Below, one piece after another: positions 9,200 to 17,880 of a stretch of 64,000 nt of DNA. How positions within the stretch are numbered: position 1 is the first letter of the stretch; each line of letters begins with the position of its first letter. This DNA comes from Rugamonas aquatica (lineage in GTDB: Bacteria; Pseudomonadota; Gammaproteobacteria; Burkholderiales; Burkholderiaceae_D). The DNA is taken from assembly GCF_009380215.1 (NCBI RefSeq), contig NZ_WHUG01000015.1:101061-165060 (forward strand), given 5' to 3'. The position numbers and the translations under genes are program-made. The notes beneath the pieces are model-generated. The model saw nothing but the letters and a program-made list of their open reading frames with translations. It was not told the origin of the DNA and made no database searches.

Positions 9200-9529
9200 T
9201 CAATCCTGCCGGCGCGCGACCTGCTCGGGCCCGTGCAGGCGCACGCCCGCCACGCTGCCGTTGTCGCGCTGGTCGAACTCCACCCGTATGCCGCCCCAGC
9301 GCGTGATGAACACGCCCTTCCCCACGGCCTCCAGCTCGACCGCCGGAGCGCCGCCTATCTGCGCATACAGCTTCTTGCTACGCTCGGTGACTGTCAGCAA
9401 ACGGCCATCGGCCAGGTCGTACTGGCCCTTGAAGTCTTGCAGCTCGATAGTTTGCGCCGGTTTCTCGGTGGCGCCGGCAACGCATGGAGCACAGCAGCAC
9501 AAGGCCAAAGCCCACATAAAAGTACGCAT
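9200..9529 (-). CDS. Small exported protein of unknown function
   Basis: The product is 109 residues with a cleavable signal peptide (MRTFMWALALCCCAPCVAGA). A short mature domain follows that looks like a beta-strand repeat (YDLADGRLLTVTERSKKLYA, then RWGGIRVEFDQR). Such short lipocalin-like periplasmic proteins are common in Oxalobacteraceae, often annotated only as hypothetical. The ATG at 9529 is preceded by GGGAAAA and gives the only N-terminus with export character; longer versions do not. No function can be assigned. Confidence 0.6.
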   Translation of the reverse strand: MRTFMWALALCCCAPCVAGATEKPAQTIELQDFKGQYDLADGRLLTVTERSKKLYAQIGGAPAVELEAVGKGVFITRWGGIRVEFDQRDNGSVAGVRLHGPEQVARRQD

Positions 9530-9685
9530 GATATTTTCCCGTCCAGGTAGTATCGCCATCGCTCTCGATGTGGATGGCAATAACTCACTGTAGGCAAAAT
9601 AACCACGGCCTGCGCGCCGCATCCGACCAAGCCTCAATTAACGGCGATGAATGGTCGCAATCAGGGGTTAAGCGGGACGGCGGAC

Positions 9686-9922
9686 CTAGGCGATCAGCAC
9701 GCCGCTGCGCGCCACCGAGTAGATGACTTTGCCGACGCGCTCATAGTCGATGCTGCTCTCTACCTGCAAGTCTATCCGCTCGATTTTTTGCTCGAACAGC
9801 AGCTTGACCAGTTCCTCGGCGGTGCTGACGTTGGTGCCCAGTACCTCGATCCGGTCCTGGCCGACGACAACCAACGTCGGCGGCGCAGGCGATGCGGTCC
9901 AGGCGGGAGGTAATTTGTTCAT
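9686..9922 (-). CDS. ExbD-like periplasmic domain miniprotein, orphan
   Basis: This 78-residue protein has a Pro-rich N-terminus (MNKLPPAWTASPAPP). It continues with the pattern VGQDRIEVLGTNVSTAEELV, a short helix, then ERIDLQVESSIDYERVGKVI and an ending in SVARSGVLIA. This resembles the periplasmic domain of ExbD/TolR, in which strands and the ADxxVxYxxVVxVMxxxxxAG-type helix pack together. The ExbD membrane helix is missing and no ExbB lies nearby, so it cannot act as a normal proton-channel subunit. ATG 9922 was preferred over GTG 9937. The similarity is read by eye, so it is a proposal, not a firm family assignment. Confidence 0.5.
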   Translation of the reverse strand: MNKLPPAWTASPAPPTLVVVGQDRIEVLGTNVSTAEELVKLLFEQKIERIDLQVESSIDYERVGKVIYSVARSGVLIA

Positions 9923-10001
9923 GGCGATATCAAACACAAAATTTGATTAAAATGATAACATCAAAGCCCATCTGTCATAGCCTTTATCGCCGCCTTTATT
10001 C

Positions 10002-10934
10002 ATGATCCGTCACCTCCTGCTCTGCGCACCGCTGCTGGCCGCCGGCGCCAGCCACGCCGCCGCCGAATGCCGCTACAACGAACTCGCCACGCTGACTATC
10101 GGCGCCAACGACAAATGGGGCCAGCCCTACATCGATGCGCAGATCAACGGCAAGCCTGTACACGTGCTGATCGACACCGGCGCCTACAAAACGGTGCTGA
10201 CGCGCGCGGAAATCGACCGCCAGCAACTGACGCTCACGCCCACGCAGGACAAGGCCTATGGCGTGGGCGGACAGGCGCAGATGTACGCCGCGCGTCCCGA
10301 CGAAGTGACCATCGGACCTGCGCGGGTACGCCAGGCCTTGTTCCCCGTGATCGAAGGCTTCGACTATCCCGGCTACGGCGGCATCGTCGGCGCGGATTAT
10401 CTGCTGCAGGCCGATCTCGAAATCGCACTGGCGGACAAGCAGCTGAAGTTCTTCCGCGCCGAAGGCTGCGAGGACAAGTCCCTGGCCTACTGGGACGTCA
10501 ACGCGCTCGACGTGCCGCTGAAGATTCCGGCCTACGACAGCCGCGCCACGGTCCCGGTGGAGGTCAATGGCAGCAAGCTGACGGCGCTGATCGACACCGG
10601 CGCCACCGTCTCGACGATCACCCAGCACGCCGCCGAGCGCCTGGGCTTCGCCGCCGACGCCGCTGGCGTCCACACAGGCCGGCGACTGGTGGGCGTCAAC
10701 GGCAAATCCCAGCGCTCATGGATCGCCACCTTCGACAGCTTCGCGATCGGCGAAGAAAAGATCGACCATCCGCGCATCACCGTGTTGGAAGACGGGGAAG
10801 GAGTCGATACCCGAAGCCACCAGATGGTGCTGGGCCGCGACTTCCTGCGCGCCCACCATGTGCTGCTGTCGAAGCGGCAGCACCGCTTCTACTATTCCTA
10901 CCTCGGCGGCCCGGTGTTCGCCGCCTCACACTGA
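10002..10934 (+). CDS. Exported retropepsin-like aspartic protease, two DTG motifs
   Basis: This 310-residue protein starts with a signal peptide (MIRHLLLCAPLLAAGASHAA) and should be periplasmic. It has two aspartic-protease half-domains, each with the catalytic DTG in a typical setting: VLIDTGAYKTVL (Asp58) and ALIDTGATVSTI (Asp198). Each is followed by a later hydrophobic-Gly signature (YGGIVGADYLL and MVLGRDFLRAHHVLL). A duplicated single-chain arrangement with two DTG motifs is known among bacterial retropepsin-like proteins (Asp_protease_2 type). Substrates are unknown. The next gene follows 11 bases later, suggesting co-transcription. Confidence 0.82.
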   Translation: MIRHLLLCAPLLAAGASHAAAECRYNELATLTIGANDKWGQPYIDAQINGKPVHVLIDTGAYKTVLTRAEIDRQQLTLTPTQDKAYGVGGQAQMYAARPDEVTIGPARVRQALFPVIEGFDYPGYGGIVGADYLLQADLEIALADKQLKFFRAEGCEDKSLAYWDVNALDVPLKIPAYDSRATVPVEVNGSKLTALIDTGATVSTITQHAAERLGFAADAAGVHTGRRLVGVNGKSQRSWIATFDSFAIGEEKIDHPRITVLEDGEGVDTRSHQMVLGRDFLRAHHVLLSKRQHRFYYSYLGGPVFAASH

Positions 10935-10945
10935 TTGGAGACGCG

Positions 10946-11236
10946 ATGAGCGACTACATCATCCTCATGCTCGACGATGCGCCCGACAGCAGCGACGGCG
11001 ACTGGGACGACTACATCGCCGGCCTGCGCCAGAGCGGCCAGTTCGACGGCGGCAGTTCCATCGGCAGCGGCCAGCGCCTGAAGAAGGGCCGGCCGGAACA
11101 GGCGGCCGGCTTGAACGTCACCGGCTTCATACGCGTGCGCGCCGCCAGCATCGACGACGCCAAGCTGCTGCTGGCCGGGAACCCCGACTACGAGGCCGGC
11201 GGCAGCGTCGAAATCCGCGAGCTGCCGCCCGGCTGA
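10946..11236 (+). CDS. YCII-related small protein
   Basis: The product is 96 residues. It starts with MSDYIILMLDDAP and ends with a ferredoxin-like pattern that includes GFIRVRAASIDDAKLLLAG and VEIRELPPG. This fits the YCII-like alpha-beta domain found in small enzymes or in anti-sigma-associated proteins. GGAG five bases upstream supports the start at 10946. It lies 11 bases after the retropepsin-like gene and is convergent with the next gene. No catalytic role can be named. Confidence 0.72.
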   Translation: MSDYIILMLDDAPDSSDGDWDDYIAGLRQSGQFDGGSSIGSGQRLKKGRPEQAAGLNVTGFIRVRAASIDDAKLLLAGNPDYEAGGSVEIRELPPG

Positions 11237-11249
11237 ACGGCTGGCGGCG

Positions 11250-11708
11250 TTACTGGGGTTTGGGTGGGCGGATGCCGGTGTACTGCGCCGACGCCAGCTT
11301 CCACTTGCCGCCTTCGTTCACCGCGACATAGCCGACGCGCAGGGCGAAGCTGCGCTTCTCGGCGTTCGGCACAGCCACCGTGCCGGACAGCTTGACCACG
11401 ATGGTGCCGGTGTTGCCGTACATTTGAACGGACGACTCGGACACTTCCATCGTCGGCGCCTCGCGCTTGTTGGCCGGCAGGTAGAAGCCCAGCACCTTCT
11501 CGCGCGGATCGACCTCGCCCAGCGGCGACACTTCGTAAAAATCACGCGTGACGATGGCGTCGATCTTCGACGGTTCGAAATCGCGCTGGGCCTCGGTATA
11601 GGCCTGCACCAGTTTGAGCAGCTGCTGCGGCACGGCTTCCTGTGCATGCACCTGCGCCGCGGCGGAGCTCACGGCCATCGCCGCCAGCAAAACGGATTTG
11701 AGTTTCAT
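11250..11708 (-). CDS. Exported NTF2/SnoaL-like (DUF4440-type) protein
   Basis: This 152-residue protein has a signal peptide (MKLKSVLLAAMAVSSAAAQV, cleavage near HAQ). The cone-shaped NTF2-like fold pattern follows: an N-terminal helix with TEAQRDFEPSKIDAIVTRDF, the conserved VSPLGEVDPREKVLGF loop, and four C-terminal strands ending in GGKWKLASAQYTGIRP. The fold hosts very diverse functions, so none is assigned. The stop of the upstream serine hydrolase (11718) is nine bases before this start, so the two are probably one transcript of periplasmic proteins. Confidence 0.75.
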   Translation of the reverse strand: MKLKSVLLAAMAVSSAAAQVHAQEAVPQQLLKLVQAYTEAQRDFEPSKIDAIVTRDFYEVSPLGEVDPREKVLGFYLPANKREAPTMEVSESSVQMYGNTGTIVVKLSGTVAVPNAEKRSFALRVGYVAVNEGGKWKLASAQYTGIRPPKPQ

Positions 11709-11717
11709 GTGATCTCC

Positions 11718-13121
11718 TTATTGAGCTTCCGGCGCCGAGGCGCCGGGGGTTTCGACGGCAGGCGGCGCTTCGGCCACGCGCGGCAGACGCATATTGCGGC
11801 CGCCCTGCTGCAGCGTCACCGCCTCCACCTGGCCGGCCGCATCGCGGCTTAATTCAAGCTGCGCATCGACCTTGCGCAGGAAGAGCAGATTCGCCGACTC
11901 GGCGTAGATCGGCAGCACGCCCTGGCCTTGCAACTGGCTCGTCATGCCGCTGTCGTTCACGCGCAGCCACAGGCGGCGGCCGTCCGGCATCGTGTAGGTG
12001 CCGGCGATAGCGGCCATCTGCGCGGCCGACAAGGCGATGTCCTTGCGCTCCGACGGCAGCACGTACTTGGCGTTGCGCGCCGCCGCCGTCAGGCCTGCGG
12101 TCAGCGACTCCAGCTGGCTGCCCTGGACGTTGCTCAACACGATCACGCTGATCTTGTCGCCCATGCGATAGCGGACCTCGGTGGCGAAGCCTTCGATGCC
12201 GCCGCCGTGGCCGACCTCCTTGCCGCCATCCTTCTGCTGGATGCCCAGCCCGAAGCCATAACCTGAGTGATAGGCCGTCGTCATCGCCTCCAGCGACGCC
12301 GGCGACAGCAGCTTGCCTTCATACAGGCCGCGCTGCCAGCGCAGCAGATCGCCGCTGGTGGAGTACAGCGCGCCCGCCGCGTGCGGGACGCTCATGTTGA
12401 TAAAGCCCGCATTGCTCACGCCTTTTTTACCGCGCGCATAACCGGATGCGCGGTTCGGCAGCACGGTGGCGTTCCAGTCGTAGCCGCTGTCCTTCATGCC
12501 GAGCGGTTCAAAGATATTCTTGCGCACGAAGGCATCGTAACTCTGGCCGCTGACTTTCTCGATCAGGGCGCCCAGCAGCACGTAGCCGGTATTGCTGTAG
12601 TTGAAGCGCGAGCCGGACTCGAATTCCAGCGGCAGGTTGCGCACCAGCGCCACGACTTCCTCCGGCTTCTTGCTGAACGGTTCGATCGATTCGTATTCCT
12701 TGGCCGCCGTGAAGTTGGCGATGCCGGAGGTATGGTTCAGCAGCTGGAAGATCGTCACCTTGCTCCACGCAGCAGGCAGGCCGCTCAGGTATTTGCTGAC
12801 CGGCTCGGACACATTGAGCTGGCCGCGTTCCTGCAACAGCAGCACGCTGGCGGCGGTGAACTGCTTGGTGACGGAACCGAGGCGGTACTTGGTGCTCGGC
12901 GAGTTGGGGATATTCCATTCGAGGTTGGCGGAGCCGTAGCCCTTGTCCAGCAAGACCTGATCGTCTTTGGCCACCAGCACGACGCCGGAAAAATGATCGT
13001 TGACGGCGGCCGATTCGGCCAGCGACTCCATGCGTTTCACATCCTGCGCCTGCCCTGCTCCGCTGACCAGCATGGCCGTGGCCAAGCCCAAGGACAGCAT
13101 CCACCTGCGATGTTGCGACAT
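11718..13121 (-). CDS. Serine hydrolase, class C beta-lactamase fold (esterase/peptidase)
   Basis: This 467-residue exported protein has a signal peptide (MSQHRRWMLSLGLATAMLVS). The catalytic domain carries SVTK with Ser83 and Lys86, then YSN (FNYSNTGYVLLG) and the third motif HGGG (GHGGGIEGF). A smaller C-terminal beta domain of about 110 residues follows. This is the layout of AmpC/DD-peptidase/EstB-type hydrolases. Most such proteins in this group are peptidases or esterases rather than drug-inactivating enzymes. CAGGAG upstream of ATG 13121 fixes the start. It lies upstream of and is probably co-transcribed with the NTF2-like gene. Confidence 0.88.
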   Translation of the reverse strand: MSQHRRWMLSLGLATAMLVSGAGQAQDVKRMESLAESAAVNDHFSGVVLVAKDDQVLLDKGYGSANLEWNIPNSPSTKYRLGSVTKQFTAASVLLLQERGQLNVSEPVSKYLSGLPAAWSKVTIFQLLNHTSGIANFTAAKEYESIEPFSKKPEEVVALVRNLPLEFESGSRFNYSNTGYVLLGALIEKVSGQSYDAFVRKNIFEPLGMKDSGYDWNATVLPNRASGYARGKKGVSNAGFINMSVPHAAGALYSTSGDLLRWQRGLYEGKLLSPASLEAMTTAYHSGYGFGLGIQQKDGGKEVGHGGGIEGFATEVRYRMGDKISVIVLSNVQGSQLESLTAGLTAAARNAKYVLPSERKDIALSAAQMAAIAGTYTMPDGRRLWLRVNDSGMTSQLQGQGVLPIYAESANLLFLRKVDAQLELSRDAAGQVEAVTLQQGGRNMRLPRVAEAPPAVETPGASAPEAQ

Positions 13122-13182
13122 ATTTTTCTCCTGGTGTGGATCGCTCTCAAGCGGCGATCGACGGGCGTATGCTGCCACTATC

Positions 13183-13656
13183 TTATGTTTTTCGCAATCG
13201 CTTTATCAAGCCGTCGGAAGCGTCTTCGATATAGTCGAGCACCAGGTCGAAGCCGCGGCCGCCGCCGTAGTACGGGTCCGGCACCACATCCGATCCGCTG
13301 CGGCTGGCGTGCGCCATGAACAGGCCCAGTTTGTGCCGGTGCTGCGGCGGACAGGCCGCTTCCAGCAGGCTTAGATTGTCGTGGTCCATCGCCAGCACGT
13401 GATCGAACTCTTCGAAGTCGCTGGCCGTCACCTTGCGCGAGCGCTGCGTGGACAAGTCGTAGCCGCGCCGGGCCGCATACTCCATCGAGCGCGCGTCGGG
13501 CGGCTCGCCGACGTGGTAGCCGTGGGTGCCGGCCGAGTCGATGCGGAACTGCTCGGACAGGCCGGCCGCCTCCACACGATGGCGGAACACGCCCTCCGCC
13601 GTGGGAGAGCGGCAGATATTGCCCATGCAGACAAACAGCACCGAAGTTTTCGCCAT
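13183..13656 (-). CDS. Low-molecular-weight protein-tyrosine phosphatase
   Basis: This 157-residue cytoplasmic enzyme hydrolyses phosphotyrosine. The signature loop VCMGNICRSP places the nucleophile at Cys10 and the phosphate-binding Arg at 16. The general-acid motif is DPYYGG near residue 128. Length and motifs match the classical LMW-PTP family exactly. No tyrosine kinase or exopolysaccharide gene is adjacent, so a capsule-linked role is not supported here. It is divergent from the AraC regulator with 79 bases between. Confidence 0.94.
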   Translation of the reverse strand: MAKTSVLFVCMGNICRSPTAEGVFRHRVEAAGLSEQFRIDSAGTHGYHVGEPPDARSMEYAARRGYDLSTQRSRKVTASDFEEFDHVLAMDHDNLSLLEAACPPQHRHKLGLFMAHASRSGSDVVPDPYYGGGRGFDLVLDYIEDASDGLIKRLRKT

Positions 13657-13735
13657 GAGCGCAAGCCACTTATATAATCAACATGTTTATATTTTATAGA
13701 TTAAATCCGCGTCTCGCGACACGCCGGCAAAATAA

Positions 13736-14704
13736 ATGAACCGCCCCAACGATCAGTCTCCGCGCGCCGAGTACGCGCGCCGCATGAACCGCGTATTGAA
13801 CTACATCGACACCCATCTGGACCAGCCGCTGGAACTGGCGCAGCTGGCCGATGTCGCCAACTTCTCGCGCTTTCACTTCCATCGCATCTTCCAATCGTGG
13901 ATGGGCGAAACGCTGGGCGACTATGCGCGCCGCCGGCGGCTGGAGAAAGCCGCCTACCGCCTGAGCTGCACGCCGCCCGAGTCGGTGCTCGAAACGGCGC
14001 TGGCCACCGGCTTCGGTTCCGGCGAAGCGTTCGCGCGCGCCTTCAAGCTCAGGTTCGGCTGCACGCCAACCGAATGGCGGCGCGACACGCGTGAGCGCCT
14101 GGCCTCGCAGGCGCTCGGCGGCAACCGGCGCGCGGAGAGCAATCTGGATCAGGTGCTTGGCAAGTACGATCAGACGCCGCAAACCGGCATCGGCGACGAT
14201 GACATCTCCAACAAACAATCAGGAGAATTCAATATGGACGTTAAAGTGATCGACTTGCCGGCAGCCCGCGTCGCCTACCATCGCCACATCGGCCCTTACG
14301 GCCCGGGCATCGGCGCCTTCTGGCGCGGCACCGTCGCGCCGTGGGTGCAATCGCACGGCCTGGGCCAGGCGCTGTGCTACGGCGTCGGCTACGACGACCC
14401 GAGCATCACGCCGCCCGACAAATGCCGCTACGACGCCTGCGTGACCGTGCCGGAGAGTTTCACCGCCGCCGGCTCGGCCGACGTCACCACGCTGCCCGGC
14501 GGCCGCTACGCGGTCGCACGGTTCGAAGGCCAGCCTGCCGCCATCGCAGACGCCTGGACCTGGATGACGCGCAACTGGCTGCCGTCGAGCGGCTTGCAGT
14601 GCGACGACCGCCCCTGCTTCGAAATGTTCACGCCCGAACTGGCGTTCGATCCGCAGACCGGCGCCATGACCTGCGACATCTGCATTCCGGTGCGGCCGCT
14701 GTAG
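13736..14704 (+). CDS. AraC-family regulator with GyrI-like effector domain
   Basis: This 322-residue transcription regulator has the two-helix-turn-helix AraC domain first (about residues 12-112, including LADVANFSRFHFHRIFQ and the second HTH around FGSGEAFARAFKLRFG). A C-terminal GyrI-like small-molecule-binding domain follows (about 165-322, starting MDVKVIDLPAARVAYHRHIG and ending FDPQTGAMTCDICIPVRPL). The layout matches the Rob/MarA-like and BmrR-like effector-sensing group that often responds to amphipathic drugs. Its target is not visible. The TonB-like remnant begins 83 bases downstream. Confidence 0.9.
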   Translation: MNRPNDQSPRAEYARRMNRVLNYIDTHLDQPLELAQLADVANFSRFHFHRIFQSWMGETLGDYARRRRLEKAAYRLSCTPPESVLETALATGFGSGEAFARAFKLRFGCTPTEWRRDTRERLASQALGGNRRAESNLDQVLGKYDQTPQTGIGDDDISNKQSGEFNMDVKVIDLPAARVAYHRHIGPYGPGIGAFWRGTVAPWVQSHGLGQALCYGVGYDDPSITPPDKCRYDACVTVPESFTAAGSADVTTLPGGRYAVARFEGQPAAIADAWTWMTRNWLPSSGLQCDDRPCFEMFTPELAFDPQTGAMTCDICIPVRPL

Positions 14705-14787
14705 CGCAAATTCTTGCTGCTGCCGCTGGGCACCGCCCGGGAAGTGTGATATTTTTCGCAATGCGCACAACACGGGAGGGCGACAGC

Positions 14788-15461
14788 ATGCAACAGGATT
14801 TGAGTTTCTTGAACTTGGGGCTCGGCCGCAACACGCGCGGTTCCAGCCTGGCGTTGATCGTCGCGCTACACTTGCTGATCGTCTGGTTCATGCTGCAAAA
14901 GACCGGCAAGATCACGCTGTTCACCTATGAGGCGCCGAGCCGGATCACGCAGGTCTCGATGCTGAGTTCCGGCGCCGGCTCCAGCACGGCGCCGGCTGCG
15001 GACTTCGCCGTCGACAGCATGCCCGCGCCGGCGATGCCACGGCTGGATTTAGGTGCGTCGTTCGCCATCAAGGCCGAAGCCACCACGGAAGATGCGGCGA
15101 TCGTGCACGCCAGTCCCCAGACCTCAACGCAGGCCAGGAAGGCGTGGTCCGCATGACCCTGCTGATCGACGCGCAAGGTCGCGTTGCCGAGTCGCGCATC
15201 ATCAAATCGAGCCGCTCGTTTTCGCTGGACCGCGCCTCGCGCGACGCCATCGCGCTGTGCCGCTTCGTGCCACCGATGCAGAACCGCGTTGCGGTCGGCG
15301 GCTGGGTATCGCTCAAGCACACCTGGAGCCTGCGCGAAACCATGGGCGTGTTCCGCGACGGGCCTGACGACACTGTGCGCCGCCTGAAGCAAGGCGTCGC
15401 TATACTGCCAACGACCACCTCACAAAGGAGCGATCATGTCACAAGAACTGGTACTGGATAA
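14788..15461 (+). pseudogene. TonB-like protein split by a frameshift near 15115
   Basis: The first part (from ATG 14788, with GGGAGG eight bases upstream) reads as a TonB-type N-terminus with one membrane helix (LALIVALHLLIVWFMLQK) and a linker. Its frame then runs to a stop at 15156 with no C-terminal domain. In another frame, immediately after a CCCC run at 15115-15118, the sequence reads as DLNAGQEGVVRMTLLIDAQG and ends at 15461. That second part is a TonB/TolA C-terminal fold of the SSG-type repeat (AESRIIKSSRSFSLDRASRD). One base lost or gained at the CCCC run would restore a single protein of about 224 residues. Either the gene is broken or the assembly carries an indel there. The end overlaps the next gene by 26 bases. 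Confidence 0.72.
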
Positions 15462-15798
15462 TCGCCTCGAATCGGCCAAGAGCACCGCCTGGTGGCTCTA
15501 CATTATTCATGCGGTGAGCTTCATCTTTTCGCTCGGCCTGTTTTCCGTGCTGCCGCTGGCAATCAACTACCTGCAGCGGCCCAGCACCGAAGGCACTTTC
15601 GTCCACACCCACCACAGCTGGATGATCCGCTCGTTCTGGTGGTACGTGGCCTTCGTCGCCATCGGCGCCGTGCTGTTCGTCACCATCATCGGCATACCGC
15701 TGGCCTACCTGGTCTGGCTGGGCGCCTGGCTGTGGAAGGCTTATCGCCTGATCAGCGGCATCCTGCGCCTGAATCGCAACGAGCCGGCCGCACTCTGA
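15436..15798 (+). CDS. DUF4870-like small membrane protein
   Basis: This 120-residue protein has three hydrophobic segments (about residues 20-40, 67-87 and 88-105) and a membrane-topology pattern like the DUF4870 group (ITxAxHxxS-like start, then WWYVAFVAIGAVLFVTIIGI and AWLWKAYRLISG). AAAGGAG with a five-base spacer precedes ATG 15436. It overlaps the end of the TonB-like gene, suggesting coupled translation in the intact ancestor. The function is unknown. Confidence 0.78.
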   Translation: MSQELVLDNRLESAKSTAWWLYIIHAVSFIFSLGLFSVLPLAINYLQRPSTEGTFVHTHHSWMIRSFWWYVAFVAIGAVLFVTIIGIPLAYLVWLGAWLWKAYRLISGILRLNRNEPAAL

Positions 15799-15882
15799 TT
15801 ATCGGAATAAAAATCGCCGGTCAGCCTGATCGCCTCCGACGCTCCAGGTTTTGACAGTATCCGTTATCAACGCCACTACTGG

Positions 15883-17871
15883 ATGACGACCATGGCTATC
15901 TGCGGTAAATGTGGGGGGAAATTCACGGGCACCAGTTGTCCATTTTGCGCTCCGAAGAAAACCACGGCGCCGAAGCGGAAGCTGTCGTCCGAATTTCCCT
16001 CGGCTTCCAGCAGCAGCGCCGCCGCATCGTCTTCGTCCCTGCCCCCGCAACAGGTCCGCAAGCAGCGTGTCCTGGCACCGGGATATGCGTTGCTCCATAC
16101 GCTGGGCCGCTGCAAGCTCGACGCTCATGGCGGCGATGGCGCTTATGCCAACTGGATGCAGCGCTATTTTGAAGCCGTCATCGCCGGTGGACAAACCAAC
16201 TGCAAATATGTGGACCGCCTTGTCTACCAAGGTGCGGTCGGCAACGCCAACACGGCCCAGCTGTCCAGGGAGACCAATCCCCAAATACGGAGCGAATTCG
16301 AAAGAGTACTCGATTCGCCGGAGCTCAAAACGATCGACATCGTGATTCTTAACTGGCATATACGCTACACCGGCACCCCCAATGGCTACACCGGACGCGG
16401 CCTGAACCAGGCGCTCATCAATAGCTTGCACAAGATGGCCGCCGAAGCGGAAAAGCGGCTCGTCATCGTCTACACAGTACATGAAAACAGCAGTGTCAAG
16501 CGGATCAGCAAGACGTCCGAGCAGCCCAGCGGACTCATCACGCTAAATCCGGCCGTACATGGCCATATGCAGGAAGAATTCCCGGCCGACGACGTGCAGG
16601 GACTGCAGTCACAAGTGCCTGGGTTGATGACCTCGCTTCACACAACCGTACTGAGCCGCATCTTCCACTACCTTGGTTATCTGGATCCACCCACGCTTCC
16701 AGGCATAGTCCGCCCCACGAATCCCCTGCCGGTGCCGCGGCTGACCGACGACCCAAAAACAAAGCAGTGTTTGGCCATCCTGATGCAGGAATTGCGGCTG
16801 CGCCTGAACCTGTCCCGGCAAACAGTGGGGGCGGTGGCGCCCGGCGAAGCGGGCATCGTCCTGTTCGGGATGATCTCCGCCCGGCACGGCACGACACGGA
16901 GCAACGTCCAGGCCTTGTGCGCAGCCTTGACTCTGGCGGCCATACCCGACACTTTCCGCGTCATCATCGCCGGCAAGGAAGAAGAAGCCGACCTGGTCAG
17001 CGATTTGCGCGACCTCGCCACCACCACGCCGCGCTTGAGGGTCATCGGCTTGCTGAAATCCTTCGACGAACTGGCCCACTGCAAATATGCACTGTCGTTT
17101 GATACGCACGGTTTCCGCACCAATGCCTCGGCGATGATCAATGTGATGCGCGCCGGCCATTTGCTGTTCAGCCGTAACGGCGGAGAAAGCGACGACCAGC
17201 TGATACAGCGCACGGTGAATTTCATCCGGCAGGCTGGACCGCGCGCCCAACCGGTCAGCTACATGATCTCGCAACAGATGCCCCGGTGTCTGGATAGCGA
17301 CGAGCAGATAGTCGGTCGGCGCCTGGGCCAGTTTTTCGACAGCATCGCAGCCAAGGACAGTGCTAACTTTGTGGACACCAGCCTGGATAAAATGCTGGGC
17401 GAACCGGAAGAGGACGAGCAAATGGCATCCGCCGGCGCGGTGGGGATGATACTTAACTTCCAGGCGAATTCCTTCCCGCTCCATACCAGGCCGGATATAC
17501 GCTTGCGCGTACAGCACTGGACCGAGCCCGACGGCGACTGCGGCATCTATGCGCTGGGCATACTGGCCAACCGGCCCTTCACCAGGCCATCGCTGGCGCA
17601 GCACCTGCGCACCCTCGGTGGAGCACAGGCCAACCAGCTGGCCGACAGTTTCACAGGTCTCTTTCAAACACGCTGGCTGGGCTTGCAACAGATGTACGGC
17701 ATAGGCCACTTGCTAGGCTTGGCGGATATTGCGCTGGTCGGCTTCAACCCGCTGCAGAATACCTGGTCTTCCCTGCATGGAGATCCAACAACATCCCTGC
17801 ATATTGTCGCCCACGTACCGGCGGCGCTGGGTAGCCAGAACAACCACTGGGTGGTCATGTCGCGCCTGTGA
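15883..17871 (+). CDS. Zinc-ribbon / GT-B-like / OTU-like cysteine protease fusion, function unknown
   Basis: I do not recognise this 662-residue protein as a whole. Its first 22 residues form a four-cysteine zinc ribbon (Cys7, Cys10, Cys19, Cys22). A basic then serine-rich linker follows (to about residue 60). The middle (about 60-460) looks like a two-lobed GT-B glycosyltransferase: an N-terminal lobe (IVILNWHIRYTGTPNGYTG) and a C-terminal Rossmann-like lobe (VLFGMISARHGTTRSN, FRVIIAGKEEE, LRVIGLLKSFDELAHCKYAL, GHLLFSRNGGESDD). The last about 120 residues carry DGDCGIYAL with Cys553 and end with NNHW, His655, four residues before LysArgLeu-type termination. Cys in DGxC and a C-terminal His followed by an aromatic is the catalytic signature of OTU/papain-like deubiquitinases. 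No signal peptide or membrane segment is visible. It is alone on its strand, with no obvious ribosome site at ATG 15883 or 15892, and its codon use looks less GC-rich than its neighbours. A secreted effector or toxin is an inference. Confidence 0.72.
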   Translation: MTTMAICGKCGGKFTGTSCPFCAPKKTTAPKRKLSSEFPSASSSSAAASSSSLPPQQVRKQRVLAPGYALLHTLGRCKLDAHGGDGAYANWMQRYFEAVIAGGQTNCKYVDRLVYQGAVGNANTAQLSRETNPQIRSEFERVLDSPELKTIDIVILNWHIRYTGTPNGYTGRGLNQALINSLHKMAAEAEKRLVIVYTVHENSSVKRISKTSEQPSGLITLNPAVHGHMQEEFPADDVQGLQSQVPGLMTSLHTTVLSRIFHYLGYLDPPTLPGIVRPTNPLPVPRLTDDPKTKQCLAILMQELRLRLNLSRQTVGAVAPGEAGIVLFGMISARHGTTRSNVQALCAALTLAAIPDTFRVIIAGKEEEADLVSDLRDLATTTPRLRVIGLLKSFDELAHCKYALSFDTHGFRTNASAMINVMRAGHLLFSRNGGESDDQLIQRTVNFIRQAGPRAQPVSYMISQQMPRCLDSDEQIVGRRLGQFFDSIAAKDSANFVDTSLDKMLGEPEEDEQMASAGAVGMILNFQANSFPLHTRPDIRLRVQHWTEPDGDCGIYALGILANRPFTRPSLAQHLRTLGGAQANQLADSFTGLFQTRWLGLQQMYGIGHLLGLADIALVGFNPLQNTWSSLHGDPTTSLHIVAHVPAALGSQNNHWVVMSRL

Positions 17872-17880
17872 CGCGGCCGA

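Noticed and set aside
14341..15156. Frame from 14341 as one long protein.
   Set aside because: Its first half runs inside the AraC/GyrI gene in another frame; only the part from 14788 has a ribosome site and a membrane helix.
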